Shown here: positions 56,088 through 64,000 of the stretch, one piece after another
Numbering within the stretch: the stretch's first letter is position 1
How the letters are laid out: each line of letters begins with the position of its first letter
Origin: Pseudidiomarina donghaiensis
Lineage (GTDB): Bacteria; Pseudomonadota; Gammaproteobacteria; Enterobacterales; Alteromonadaceae
DNA: 64,000 bases
Direction of reading: 5' to 3'
Assembly (NCBI RefSeq): GCF_900116895.1
Contig: NZ_FPCF01000003.1
Location: 1-64,000, forward strand
The notes under the pieces: model-generated
What the model was told of the DNA's origin: nothing
The model's database searches: none
The model's input: the letters and a program-made list of their open reading frames with translations, nothing else
Position numbers and translations under genes: made by a program

Positions 56088-56146
56088 AGTTCTTAATTGT
56101 ATTGGCAAGACGTTTGCCCGAAATAACCAACATGAGATTGCAACGC

Positions 56147-57295
56147 ATGGCAAAGCATTTATTTACTTCTGAGTCAGTTTCAGAAGGGCACCCTGATAAA
56201 ATCGCCGACCAAATTTCAGATGCGGTACTTGATGCCATTTTGGCGCAAGACCCTAAAGCTCGTGTGGCGTGTGAAACCTTTGTGAAAACCGGGATGGTGT
56301 TAGTTGGTGGTGAAATCAACACCAACGCCTGGGTAGATATTGAAGAAATTACGCGTAATACCGTACGTGAAATTGGCTATGTGCATTCGGATATGGGCTT
56401 CGATGCAGATTCCTGTGCCGTGTTAAATGCCATTGGTAAGCAGTCACCCGATATTAATCAAGGCGTTGACCGAGCAAGCCCAGAAGAACAAGGGGCTGGC
56501 GACCAAGGTCTGATGTTTGGTTACGCATCTAATGAAACCGATGTGCTGATGCCGGCGCCTATTACCTATGCTCATCGTTTAGTGCAGCGCCAAGCGGAAG
56601 TACGTAAAAACGGTACTTTGCCATGGTTACGCCCAGATGCTAAATCACAGCTGACGTTTGTATACCAAGACGGTAAGCCAGTAGGTATTGATGCGGTTGT
56701 ATTATCAACTCAGCATCATGAAGACATTAGTCAGAAAGACCTCCGTGAAGCTGTTATTGAAACTATTATCAAGCCAGTACTTCCTGCTGAATGGTTCCCA
56801 CCAAGCCAAGATCGTATTTTTATTAACCCAACCGGAAAATTTGTGATCGGTGGCCCTATGGGCGATTGCGGTTTAACTGGGCGTAAAATCATCGTTGATA
56901 CATACGGTGGTATGGCTCGCCATGGTGGTGGCGCGTTCTCAGGCAAAGACCCATCGAAAGTTGACCGCAGCGCGGCTTATGCGGCTCGTTATGTTGCCAA
57001 GAACTTGGTTGCTGCCGGCCTTGCTGATCGTGTGGAAATTCAGGTGTCGTATGCCATTGGTGTGGCAGAGCCAACGTCAATTAGTATTGAAACCTTTGGC
57101 ACCAGTGCGCACAGCGAAGAAAAACTGATTGCTTTGGTGCGTAAGCATTTTGATTTACGCCCCTATGGCTTGATTCAAATGCTAGACCTAGAGCGTCCGA
57201 TTTATCTGCCTACAGCCGCTTATGGTCATTTTGGCCGCGACGAGTTCCCGTGGGAGAAAACCGATAAGGTTGAAGCACTGTTAGCTGATATCTAA
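56147..57295 (+). CDS. metK: S-adenosylmethionine synthetase
   Basis: A 382-residue enzyme making SAM from methionine and [33 protein letters not shown] and [16 protein letters not shown] are the conserved ATP/methionine segments. The start is ATG 56147 ([17 protein letters not shown]), matching the family N-terminus; the ribosome site is weak (GAG, 10 nt). An upstream MetJ box suggests repression by SAM-MetJ. The hairpin after it overlaps the start region of tkt. Confidence 0.97.
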   Translation: MAKHLFTSESVSEGHPDKIADQISDAVLDAILAQDPKARVACETFVKTGMVLVGGEINTNAWVDIEEITRNTVREIGYVHSDMGFDADSCAVLNAIGKQSPDINQGVDRASPEEQGAGDQGLMFGYASNETDVLMPAPITYAHRLVQRQAEVRKNGTLPWLRPDAKSQLTFVYQDGKPVGIDAVVLSTQHHEDISQKDLREAVIETIIKPVLPAEWFPPSQDRIFINPTGKFVIGGPMGDCGLTGRKIIVDTYGGMARHGGGAFSGKDPSKVDRSAAYAARYVAKNLVAAGLADRVEIQVSYAIGVAEPTSISIETFGTSAHSEEKLIALVRKHFDLRPYGLIQMLDLERPIYLPTAAYGHFGRDEFPWEKTDKVEALLADI

Positions 57296-57296
57296 T

Positions 57297-57360
57297 TTGC
57301 GTCAAGGCCCCGAATTGTGGAGAATACGCGCATCTTTTATGCAATAGATTCGGGGTTTTG
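57297..57360 (+). terminator. metK terminator hairpin enclosing a tkt promoter
   Basis: CCCCGAAT (57308-57315) pairs perfectly with ATTCGGGG (57348-57355), extended by AAGG/TTTT pairing outside, then TTTTG. The 32-nt loop contains GAGAAT followed by ACGCGC (57320-57331), a probable -10 with TTGCGT (57297-57302) as -35 at 17 bp. The GGGG of the 3' arm is also the Shine-Dalgarno of tkt, 7 nt before its ATG. The layout parallels erpA/pepQ. Confidence 0.65.
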
Positions 57361-57362
57361 TT

Positions 57363-59375
57363 ATGACGACTGCAGTAACTGAGCGAAAATATCTAGCTAA
57401 CGCTATCCGCGCACTGAGCATGGATGCCGTACAACAGGCTAATTCTGGGCATCCTGGTGCACCAATGGGTATGGCTGATATTGCCGAAGTACTGTGGCGC
57501 GATTACCTGAAACACAACCCCGCTAACCCGAATTGGGCTGACCGTGACCGCTTTGTATTATCAAACGGTCACGGTTCTATGTTGATTTATTCATTGCTGC
57601 ATTTAACCGGCTATGATTTAGATATCAGCGAACTGAAAAACTTCCGCCAGTTGCATTCAAAAACCCCAGGTCACCCAGAATACGGCTATGCACCCGGTAT
57701 TGAAACCACCACCGGGCCGTTAGGCCAAGGTGTCACCAATGCAGTAGGCATGGCGTTAGCAGAAAAAGTTCTTGCCGCGCAGTTTAATCGTCCAGAGCAC
57801 GACATTGTCGATCATTATACCTACACCTTTTTGGGTGACGGTTGCTTAATGGAAGGTATTTCGCATGAAGCCTGTTCACTGGCGGGTACCTTAGGCCTTG
57901 GCAAATTAATTGCGTTTTATGACGACAATGGCATTTCGATTGATGGCGAAGTCGAAGGCTGGTTTAGCGATGACACGGTGAAGCGTTTTGAAGCCTATAA
58001 CTGGCACGTTATCGCCGATGTTGATGGCCACGATACTGGCGCCGTAAAAGCCGCTATTGAGGCTGCACGCCAAGTGACCGACAAGCCAACCTTGATCATT
58101 TGTAAAACCATCATTGGCTTCGGCGCACCAAACAAACAAGGCACAGAAAGCTGTCATGGCGCCCCCTTAGGTGCTGACGAAATTGCTGCCGCACGCAAGC
58201 AATTAGGTTGGCAGCATGGTCCATTTGAAGTGCCAGCCGATGTTTACGCTGCTTGGTCGGCTAAAGAGCAAGGCAATGCGCTTGAACAAGACTGGAATAA
58301 GCGCTTTGAGGCCTATGCAGCGGTGTATCCAGAGCTTGCAGCTGAACTTAAGCGCCGTTTAAGCGGTGAGCTGCCAGCTGATTTTGCGCAGCAAGCCAAC
58401 GACTACATTGCCAAATTACAGGCTGAGCCGGCAGATATTGCCAGCCGCAAAGCATCACAGAACGCCTTGAACGCTTATGGCCCGTTATTGCCAGAATTAT
58501 TAGGCGGTTCAGCTGACTTAGCGGGCTCGAACTTAACCTTATGGAGCGGTTCAAAAGGTGTCAGTAAAGACGACGCCAATGGTAATTATATTTTCTATGG
58601 CGTTCGTGAATTTGGTATGTCAGCCATTATGAACGGTATTGCGTTGCATGGTGGTTTTGCGCCGTACGGCGCGACCTTTTTAATGTTTATGGAATACGCC
58701 CGTAATGCAGTGCGCATGGCCGCACTCATGAAGCAGCGCAGTATTTTTGTCTATACCCACGACTCTATTGGCTTGGGTGAAGATGGCCCGACCCATCAGC
58801 CGGTGGAACAAATTGCTAGCCTGCGTATGACACCAAACATGAGCACTTGGCGTCCGTGTGACCAAGTTGAGTCTGCAGTGGCATGGAAATATGCAGTGCA
58901 ACGTCAAGATGGCCCAACGGCGTTAATTTTTAGCCGTCAAAACCTGGCGCAACAACAGCGCACGACTCAGCAAGTGGCCAACATTGAACGTGGTGGTTAC
59001 GTGCTGGTTGATTGCTCGGGCACCCCAGAGCTTATTTTAATTGCCACCGGTTCAGAAGTGGCATTAGCCGTGCAAGCGGCGAATACCTTGCAACAGCAAG
59101 GAACACAGGTGCGCGTGGTATCTATGCCAGCAACCGATGTGTTCGACCAGCAAGACGCCGAATACCGTGAAAGCGTGCTCCCAAGTTCAGTGGCTAAGCG
59201 TATCGCGATTGAGGCCGGTATTGCCGATTACTGGTTCAAGTATGTTGGCTTGCAGGGGCGTATTGTCGGTATGACTACCTTTGGTGAGTCGGCACCGGCT
59301 AATGAATTGTTTAAGCACTTTGGTTTCACGGAAGAAAACATCGTGACCATTGCTCAGGAATTACTAAACGCATGA
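57363..59375 (+). CDS. tkt: Transketolase
   Basis: A 670-residue thiamine-diphosphate enzyme exchanging two-carbon units in the pentose phosphate pathway. [32 protein letters not shown] (TPP-binding GDG) and [19 protein letters not shown] are diagnostic. Length is that of E. coli TktA (663). It produces erythrose-4-phosphate, the substrate of the overlapping epd gene (ATGA). Confidence 0.98.
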   Translation: MTTAVTERKYLANAIRALSMDAVQQANSGHPGAPMGMADIAEVLWRDYLKHNPANPNWADRDRFVLSNGHGSMLIYSLLHLTGYDLDISELKNFRQLHSKTPGHPEYGYAPGIETTTGPLGQGVTNAVGMALAEKVLAAQFNRPEHDIVDHYTYTFLGDGCLMEGISHEACSLAGTLGLGKLIAFYDDNGISIDGEVEGWFSDDTVKRFEAYNWHVIADVDGHDTGAVKAAIEAARQVTDKPTLIICKTIIGFGAPNKQGTESCHGAPLGADEIAAARKQLGWQHGPFEVPADVYAAWSAKEQGNALEQDWNKRFEAYAAVYPELAAELKRRLSGELPADFAQQANDYIAKLQAEPADIASRKASQNALNAYGPLLPELLGGSADLAGSNLTLWSGSKGVSKDDANGNYIFYGVREFGMSAIMNGIALHGGFAPYGATFLMFMEYARNAVRMAALMKQRSIFVYTHDSIGLGEDGPTHQPVEQIASLRMTPNMSTWRPCDQVESAVAWKYAVQRQDGPTALIFSRQNLAQQQRTTQQVANIERGGYVLVDCSGTPELILIATGSEVALAVQAANTLQQQGTQVRVVSMPATDVFDQQDAEYRESVLPSSVAKRIAIEAGIADYWFKYVGLQGRIVGMTTFGESAPANELFKHFGFTEENIVTIAQELLNA

Positions 59376-60400
59376 GTCAAGCTCCCGCAAAAATAGCGAT
59401 AAATGGATTTGGTCGTATTGGCCGGAACATTCTGCGGGCGCTTTACGAGCGAGGTTATCGCCAGCACATTGAAGTGGTTGCAATTAACGAGCTTGCGCCG
59501 GTAGAGGCGATGACCCATTTGCTGAAGTACGACACCAGCCATGGTCGTTTCCAATACCCGGTAGTGGTTGAAAGTGCACACCACATGCGCGTTTGTGATG
59601 ACCTTATTCGCGTGTCTGCGGATAGTGAAATTCGTGACCTTGAGTGGGCTCAATTGAATGTTGATATGGTGCTTGATTGCACCGGCGTGCACGGCACCCG
59701 GGAGCATGGTCAAGCCTATGAGGATATTGGCGTGCCACGCGTCTTATTCTCGCAGCCAGGCGCGCCAGATTTAGACTTTACTGCAATTTTCGGGGTGAAT
59801 AGCGACGACTTGTCGGCAGAGCACCGTTGGGTATCGAATGGCTCTTGCACCACCAACTGCATAGTGCCGGTTATTCAGGTACTCGACCAAGCGTTTGGTA
59901 TCGACAGTGGAGCTATTACCACCATTCACGCGGCGATGCATGACCAGCAAGTGATTGATGCTTATCATAGCGATCCGCGCTTAGCGCGCGCCGCAGGGCG
60001 TTCTATTATTCCAGTGGATACCCGCTTAGCGCGCGGCATTGAGCGCATTCTGCCGAAGTTTGCTGGGCGCTTTGAGGCCATACAAGTACGCGTACCAACC
60101 ACCAACGTCACGGCGATGGACTTAAGCGTGACCGTGAACACGCCAGTGACCGTTGAGCAGGTCAATCAGGTGTTGGCCGAAGCCGCGCGTGGGCACCAGG
60201 CGCAAATTCTCGGGTTTGTAGACGAGCCCCTAGTATCGATAGATTTTAACCATGATCCGCGCTCAAGCATTGTTGATGGTACGCAGACGCGCGTAGCAGA
60301 CAAGCGCCTGATTAAAGTGTTGTGTTGGTGCGACAATGAGTGGGGATTTGCAAACCGAATGTTAGACACTGCGCAAGTCATGCTTGCGCAGAACAATTAA
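59372..60400 (+). CDS. epd: Erythrose-4-phosphate dehydrogenase
   Basis: A 342-residue GAPDH-family enzyme converting erythrose-4-phosphate to 4-phosphoerythronate for pyridoxal phosphate synthesis. The Rossmann start is [15 protein letters not shown] and the catalytic Cys lies in [12 protein letters not shown]. Assignment as Epd rather than GapA rests on the tkt-epd-pgk-fba order and on the Gly in SNGSC. It overlaps tkt by ATGA. Confidence 0.94.
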   Translation: MSQAPAKIAINGFGRIGRNILRALYERGYRQHIEVVAINELAPVEAMTHLLKYDTSHGRFQYPVVVESAHHMRVCDDLIRVSADSEIRDLEWAQLNVDMVLDCTGVHGTREHGQAYEDIGVPRVLFSQPGAPDLDFTAIFGVNSDDLSAEHRWVSNGSCTTNCIVPVIQVLDQAFGIDSGAITTIHAAMHDQQVIDAYHSDPRLARAAGRSIIPVDTRLARGIERILPKFAGRFEAIQVRVPTTNVTAMDLSVTVNTPVTVEQVNQVLAEAARGHQAQILGFVDEPLVSIDFNHDPRSSIVDGTQTRVADKRLIKVLCWCDNEWGFANRMLDTAQVMLAQNN

Positions 60401-60419
60401 TCAGCGACGAGGCAAAGGT

Positions 60420-61604
60420 ATGTCATCCGTTATTACAATGTCAGATTTAGATCTTGAAGGCTTGCGCGTATTAATTCGCGAAGACCTGAACGTGCCGATT
60501 AAACAGGGCAAGGTCACTTCCGATGCGCGTTTACGTGCGGCAATCCCAACTATTCAAGCGGCATTAGACGGCGGCGCAAAAGTGATGGTGATGTCGCATT
60601 TAGGCCGACCAGAAGAAGGCTCTTTCGATGCTGAAGCGTCATTGCAGCCGGTTGTTGATTACTTAAACAATGCTTTAGACGTTCCTGTGCGCCTAGTGAG
60701 TGATTATCTAAATGGCGTTGAAGTGAATAGCAACGAAGTGGTGGTATTCGAGAACGTTCGTTTTAACAAAGGCGAAAAGAAAAACGACGACACGCTGGCA
60801 CAGCAGCTAGCGGCCTTGTGTGACGTGTTCGTCATGGACGCATTTGGTACTGCGCATCGCGCCCAAGCGTCAACCCACGGTGTGGCGAAATATGCCGATG
60901 TGGCCTGTGCGGGGCCACTACTTGCGGCTGAACTTGATGCATTAGGTAAGGCACTGGCGAACCCTGCGCGTCCGTTGGTGGCTATTGTGGGTGGTTCGAA
61001 AGTTTCGACTAAACTAACGGTGTTAGAGTCGCTTTCAGGCGTTGTTGACCAGCTTATTGTCGGTGGCGGCATTGCCAATACCTTTATTGCAGCCGCTGGC
61101 CATAATGTTGGCAAATCATTGTATGAAGAAGACTTAATCGATGAAGCCAAGCGTTTGGTTGCTGCCGCACAGGCTAAAGGTGGCGATATTCCGCTACCCA
61201 GCGATGTGGTTACCGGTAAAGAGTTTAGCGAAGCAGCCGTAGCCGAAACCAAAGCTGTCAACACCATCGCAAATGACGATATGGTGTTTGATATCGGGCC
61301 AGATACCGCCGCAGCCTTTGCTAAAATTTTAGAGCAAGCCGGTACAATTGTATGGAATGGCCCGGTGGGCGTCTTTGAATTTGACCAATTTGGTGCAGGC
61401 ACAAAAGCCCTAGCTAACGCCATTGCGAATAGTAAGGCATTTTCAATAGCCGGCGGCGGTGATACCCTTGCAGCCATTGATAAGTATGGTATCGCTGATA
61501 AAATCAGTTATATCTCAACCGGTGGCGGCGCATTTTTAGAGTTTTTAGAAGGTAAAAAATTACCTGCAGTCGCGATTCTGGAAGAACGCGCATTAAATGG
61601 CTAA
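60420..61604 (+). CDS. pgk: Phosphoglycerate kinase
   Basis: A 394-residue glycolytic/gluconeogenic kinase. The N-domain has [10 protein letters not shown] (family VRxDxNVP; the Glu in place of Asp/Val is ordinary variation), MSHLGRP and [13 protein letters not shown]. The C-domain has [19 protein letters not shown] and [12 protein letters not shown] 60420 has GAGG 7 nt upstream. It follows epd by 19 bp. Confidence 0.98.
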   Translation: MSSVITMSDLDLEGLRVLIREDLNVPIKQGKVTSDARLRAAIPTIQAALDGGAKVMVMSHLGRPEEGSFDAEASLQPVVDYLNNALDVPVRLVSDYLNGVEVNSNEVVVFENVRFNKGEKKNDDTLAQQLAALCDVFVMDAFGTAHRAQASTHGVAKYADVACAGPLLAAELDALGKALANPARPLVAIVGGSKVSTKLTVLESLSGVVDQLIVGGGIANTFIAAAGHNVGKSLYEEDLIDEAKRLVAAAQAKGGDIPLPSDVVTGKEFSEAAVAETKAVNTIANDDMVFDIGPDTAAAFAKILEQAGTIVWNGPVGVFEFDQFGAGTKALANAIANSKAFSIAGGGDTLAAIDKYGIADKISYISTGGGAFLEFLEGKKLPAVAILEERALNG

Positions 61605-61641
61605 CTAGCCAAACCCAATAGGATATTAGGAGAACCTACAG

Positions 61642-62706
61642 ATGGCATTAATTTCATTACGTCAGTTGCTCGACCACGCAGCTGAAAACAACTACGGTGT
61701 TCCAGCATTCAATGTGAACAACCTTGAGCAAATGCGCGCCATTATGGAAGCAGCAGATGCAACAGATAGCCCAGTAATCGTGCAGGCTTCAGCTGGCGCA
61801 CGTAGCTACGCGGGCGCACCATTTTTGCGTCACCTTATTTTGGCTGCCATTGAAGAGTGGCCGCACATTCCTGTGGTTATGCACCAAGATCACGGTACCT
61901 CACCAGCCATTTGTCAGCGTTCAATTCAATTGGGCTTTAGCTCGGTTATGATGGACGGTTCATTAAAAGAAGACGGCAAAACGCCTGCTGACTATGATTA
62001 CAACGTACGCGTTACGCGCGAAGCCGTCGCCATGGCCCATGCTTGCGGCGTGTCTGTGGAAGGCGAAATTGGCGTGCTTGGCTCACTTGAAACCGGTGAA
62101 GCTGGTGAAGAAGACGGCGTTGGTGCGGAAGGCAAGTTAACCCATGACCAATTGTTAACCGACCCAGAAGAAGCAGCAGAATTTGTGCGTGCAACCAATG
62201 TTGATGCCTTAGCGATTGCATGTGGTACTTCGCACGGTGCATACAAGTTCTCACGCCCACCAACCGGTGACATTTTGGCCATTGACCGCATTAAAGAAAT
62301 CCACAAGCGTATTCCAAACACCCATTTGGTGATGCATGGTTCTTCATCAGTACCACAAGAGTGGTTGAAAGTGATCAACGAGTTTGGTGGTGAAATTCCA
62401 GAAACCTACGGCGTTCCGGTTGAGCAAATCGCCGAAGGCATCAAGCATGGCGTACGTAAGGTCAACATTGATACCGACTTGCGTTTAGCATCAACCGGTG
62501 CCATTCGTCGCCACTTGGCGCAGAACACCAGTAACTTTGACCCACGCAAATATTTGAAAGCATCAACCGATGCTATGTACGAAATTTGTAAAGCACGCTA
62601 CGAAGCGTTTGGCTGTGCCGGACAAGCCAGCAAAATTAAGCCGGTGTCGCTTGAAGAAATGTTCAAGCGCTACGAACGGGGCGAATTAGACGCTAAAGTG
62701 AATTAA
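61642..62706 (+). CDS. fba: Class II fructose-bisphosphate aldolase, Calvin-cycle subtype
   Basis: A 354-residue zinc aldolase. The N-terminus [19 protein letters not shown], the zinc ligands in VMHQDHGT and VEGEIGVLG, and VMHGSSSVP and KVNIDTDLR near the end identify class II. The sequence is of the Calvin-cycle subtype (TIGR01521) rather than E. coli FbaA. AGGAG precedes the ATG. It completes the tkt-epd-pgk-fba carbon block; a terminator-like hairpin follows. Confidence 0.96.
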   Translation: MALISLRQLLDHAAENNYGVPAFNVNNLEQMRAIMEAADATDSPVIVQASAGARSYAGAPFLRHLILAAIEEWPHIPVVMHQDHGTSPAICQRSIQLGFSSVMMDGSLKEDGKTPADYDYNVRVTREAVAMAHACGVSVEGEIGVLGSLETGEAGEEDGVGAEGKLTHDQLLTDPEEAAEFVRATNVDALAIACGTSHGAYKFSRPPTGDILAIDRIKEIHKRIPNTHLVMHGSSSVPQEWLKVINEFGGEIPETYGVPVEQIAEGIKHGVRKVNIDTDLRLASTGAIRRHLAQNTSNFDPRKYLKASTDAMYEICKARYEAFGCAGQASKIKPVSLEEMFKRYERGELDAKVN

Positions 62707-62713
62707 TTCAGGG

Positions 62714-62763
62714 TTAGTTAATGGCGTCTTATCGGTTATAATTGCACCAATAAGGCGTCTTTT
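62714..62763 (+). terminator. fba terminator hairpin with TATAAT in its loop
   Basis: GGCGTCTTAT (62723-62732) pairs with ATAAGGCGTC (62750-62759) as ten RNA base pairs including two G-U pairs, followed by TTTT. The 17-nt loop contains a perfect -10 TATAAT (62737-62742), 17 bp from a weak -35 (62714-62719), positioned for the DUF481 gene. Confidence 0.55.
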
Positions 62764-62799
62764 GGCGTTTACAAACGAAAAAGAATTAGGGGGAATCGC

Positions 62800-63597
62800 G
62801 TGCGCTTCAAAAATTCAGTCATTGCCGTAGCGGCAACTCTTACAGTTTGTGCAGTAATGCCTGCCTCTGCAAGTATCTTCATGTATGACGACGCGAGCGA
62901 TCTAGACACCACAGAGAAAAAAGAGTGGGATGCTAGCGCGGAAGTGGGGTTATTATTTACTTCGGGTAACACTGAAACTGAAACCTTTAAAGCCAAATTG
63001 AATTTGGCCCGTGACTTTGAGAACTGGCGTCACAAAGGTGTCATTGATTATTATCGCTCTGAGCAAGAAGATCAGGCTACCGGTGATACTATATTGACCG
63101 GTGACCGTACCTTCGTGTCGGGTCAAAGCAACTATAAATTTGAGCCTGACAGCCGTTCGTCAGTCTTTATTTTCGGCTCGTACGAAGAAGACAAATTTAG
63201 CGGTTATGAATATCAAGGTACCTTAGCTGTGAGTTATGGTGCGCGCTACCGTTATAGCGAAAGCTTATATGCCGATTATGAGGTGGGCCCTGGTTACTCA
63301 GTCAATAAGCCGATAGTAAACGGAGTACCGCAAGAACAAGAAAGTAGTGTGATTGTTCGTGTTGCTGGAAACTTGGTTTGGGATATCAGTAAAAACTCAA
63401 AATTCAATGCATTGGCTTCATCTGAAGTTGGTGAAGATAATACGAAAACACGTGCAGAAGTATCCATTTCTGCAAACGTGAATTCGTCTTTAGCGTTAAA
63501 ATTTTCAGTGGCAGGAAATCACAACTCGTATCTTGAAGATTCGAGCAAAGAGAAGCTTGATACTGAAACAGCGGTTACTTTGGTATATTCGTTCTAA
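62800..63597 (+). CDS. DUF481 outer-membrane barrel protein (YdiY-like)
   Basis: A 265-residue exported protein. The signal peptide ends ASA (about 1-25). EWDASAEVGLLFTSGNTETETFKAKL, given in outline, is the DUF481 start (GNTxxxT); amphipathic strands follow to a terminal Phe (LVYSF). The family includes salt-induced outer-membrane proteins of Vibrio; its function is unknown. The start is GTG 62800 with AGGGGG upstream. It converges on the TerC-family gene. Confidence 0.9.
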   Translation: MRFKNSVIAVAATLTVCAVMPASASIFMYDDASDLDTTEKKEWDASAEVGLLFTSGNTETETFKAKLNLARDFENWRHKGVIDYYRSEQEDQATGDTILTGDRTFVSGQSNYKFEPDSRSSVFIFGSYEEDKFSGYEYQGTLAVSYGARYRYSESLYADYEVGPGYSVNKPIVNGVPQEQESSVIVRVAGNLVWDISKNSKFNALASSEVGEDNTKTRAEVSISANVNSSLALKFSVAGNHNSYLEDSSKEKLDTETAVTLVYSF

Positions 63598-63628
63598 AAT
63601 TCTCGCAATAAAGCGTGAACGCAACGCG

Positions 63629-63653
63629 GGCGGCGAGATTATTTCTCGTCGCC
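63629..63653. other. Hairpin spanning the TerC-family stop codon
   Basis: GGCGGCGAGA (63629-63638) pairs with TCTCGTCGCC (63644-63653) with one G-U pair around a 5-nt loop that contains the stop codon of the minus-strand gene. No T run follows on either strand, so it is not a standard terminator; it lies between two convergent genes. Confidence 0.45.
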
Positions 63654-64000
63654 TAAGCGTTTCTTCAAATGCACCGGCTGGCGCTGCTTGCGTATCTTCA
63701 AGTTCAATAACTCTACGCCCAAACTAAATGCCATGGCGAAGTACACATAGCCTTTTGGCACGTGGAAGCCTAGGCCTTCCCCCACCAATGTAAAGCCAAT
63801 AAGTATTAAGAAACTGAGCGCTAACATTTTTATGGTTGGGTGTGCATCAACAAAGTCGCCAATAGCTTTTGCTGCGAACAACATCACCAATACTGCCACA
63901 ACAACTGCAATAATCATGACGCTGACATGCTCTACTAAACCCACAGCGGTAATGACAGAGTCTAATGAAAAGACAATATCTATTACGGCAATTTGCGTGA
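63639..64000 (-). CDS. TerC-family membrane protein, 5' end beyond window
   Basis: The C-terminal 120 or so residues of a TerC/YgdQ-type integral membrane protein. The frame stays open to the window edge and reads IDIVFSLDSVITAVG, the conserved acidic membrane motif of the family, followed by helices (VSVMIIAVVVAVLVMLFAA, FLILIGFTLVGEG) and a basic tail. The GTG at 63944 is internal, not the start. TerC proteins are linked to tellurite resistance or metal (manganese) export; this member's substrate is unknown. Confidence 0.88.
   Translation of the reverse strand, partial: TQIAVIDIVFSLDSVITAVGLVEHVSVMIIAVVVAVLVMLFAAKAIGDFVDAHPTIKMLALSFLILIGFTLVGEGLGFHVPKGYVYFAMAFSLGVELLNLKIRKQRQPVHLKKRLGDEK

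Noticed and set aside
56104-56118. GGCAAGACGTTTGCC as a second terminator or riboswitch upstream of metK
   Set aside because: Only a 5-bp stem without a T run, and no SAM-riboswitch helices can be recognised; noted only for the met-box-like centre.
59980-60036. Repeated CGCTTAGCGCGC inside epd
   Set aside because: Two copies within coding sequence, each encoding conserved residues (RLARA and RLARG); codon-use coincidence.
60704-61477. Long minus-strand reading frame inside pgk
   Set aside because: It is a shadow of a highly conserved gene; Ala/Ser-rich composition and lack of a ribosome site argue against coding.
1-64000. Defence islands, prophage, integrons, transposases or CRISPR arrays
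   Set aside because: No such genes, direct-repeat/spacer patterns, or inverted-repeat element ends were found; nearly all frames are housekeeping genes in conserved order.

Overview
The window reads as chromosomal housekeeping DNA of a marine gammaproteobacterium. Gene content and order point to the Alteromonadales, possibly Idiomarinaceae; this is an inference from family resemblance, because no species-level marker could be compared. Coding density is very high, with many ATGA or TAATG stop/start overlaps. I see no phage, insertion sequence, CRISPR array, tRNA or defence system. The unusual material is mostly regulatory and structural DNA between ordinary genes.

Layout. 1-590 is the distal end of an rRNA operon: a run of three tiny hairpins, the 5S rRNA, its terminator and three families of heptanucleotide tandem repeats. 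591-4747 holds an orphan TonB-dependent receptor, a small membrane protein, a PCu(A)C copper chaperone and an outer-membrane barrel protein. 4764-7754 (minus) holds ppa followed by an ABC ATPase, a histidine-rich FtsX-like permease and a DUF3299 protein, resembling the Zrg zinc importer type. 7797-10951 has fbp, mpl and ubiX. 10955-13381 has a yadG/yadH-like ABC-2 exporter and a TrmB-like methyltransferase. 13419-28161 is close in order to the E. coli panD-panC-panB-folK-pcnB-gluQ-dksA-sfsA-hrpB-mrcB-hemL region, with panP sitting where panD would be and pepB inserted. 28209-36169 has pyrB, hemJ, a DUF6776-like gene, erpA, pepQ, anmK, a mepM-like gene and tyrS.

36166-42742 (minus) is the classical lptD-surA-pdxA-rsmA-apaG-apaH operon. 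Divergent from it are amgK-murU-djlA, followed by rluA and rapA on the minus strand. 48849-52926 has a PIN-PhoH fusion gene and rsmE-gshB-yqgE-ruvX. 53072-56023 has an M1 aminopeptidase and an alcohol dehydrogenase. 56147-62706 is metK-tkt-epd-pgk-fba, followed by a DUF481 outer-membrane protein and a TerC-family gene cut by the window end.

Themes. Central carbon metabolism is represented by fbp, fba, pgk, tkt and epd. Epd and PdxA are two steps of pyridoxal phosphate synthesis. PanP, PanC and PanB serve pantothenate synthesis with a non-PanD source of beta-alanine. AnmK, AmgK, MurU and Mpl together supply most of a cell-wall recycling route that bypasses de novo UDP-MurNAc synthesis. LptD, SurA, the MepM-like protein and PBP1b serve the envelope.

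Most noteworthy: (1) pcnB appears to start at an AUU codon with an ideal Shine-Dalgarno, as known for E. coli pcnB. (2) Three intergenic regions (erpA/pepQ, metK/tkt, fba/DUF481) place the downstream gene's -10 element inside the loop of a terminator-like hairpin, and in two of them the 3' arm also carries the next gene's Shine-Dalgarno. (3) A perfect MetJ box lies upstream of metK but on the far side of a strong terminator-like hairpin. (4) Contiguous trinucleotide-loop hairpins and nested heptad repeats flank the 5S gene. No clearly new multi-gene system was found.
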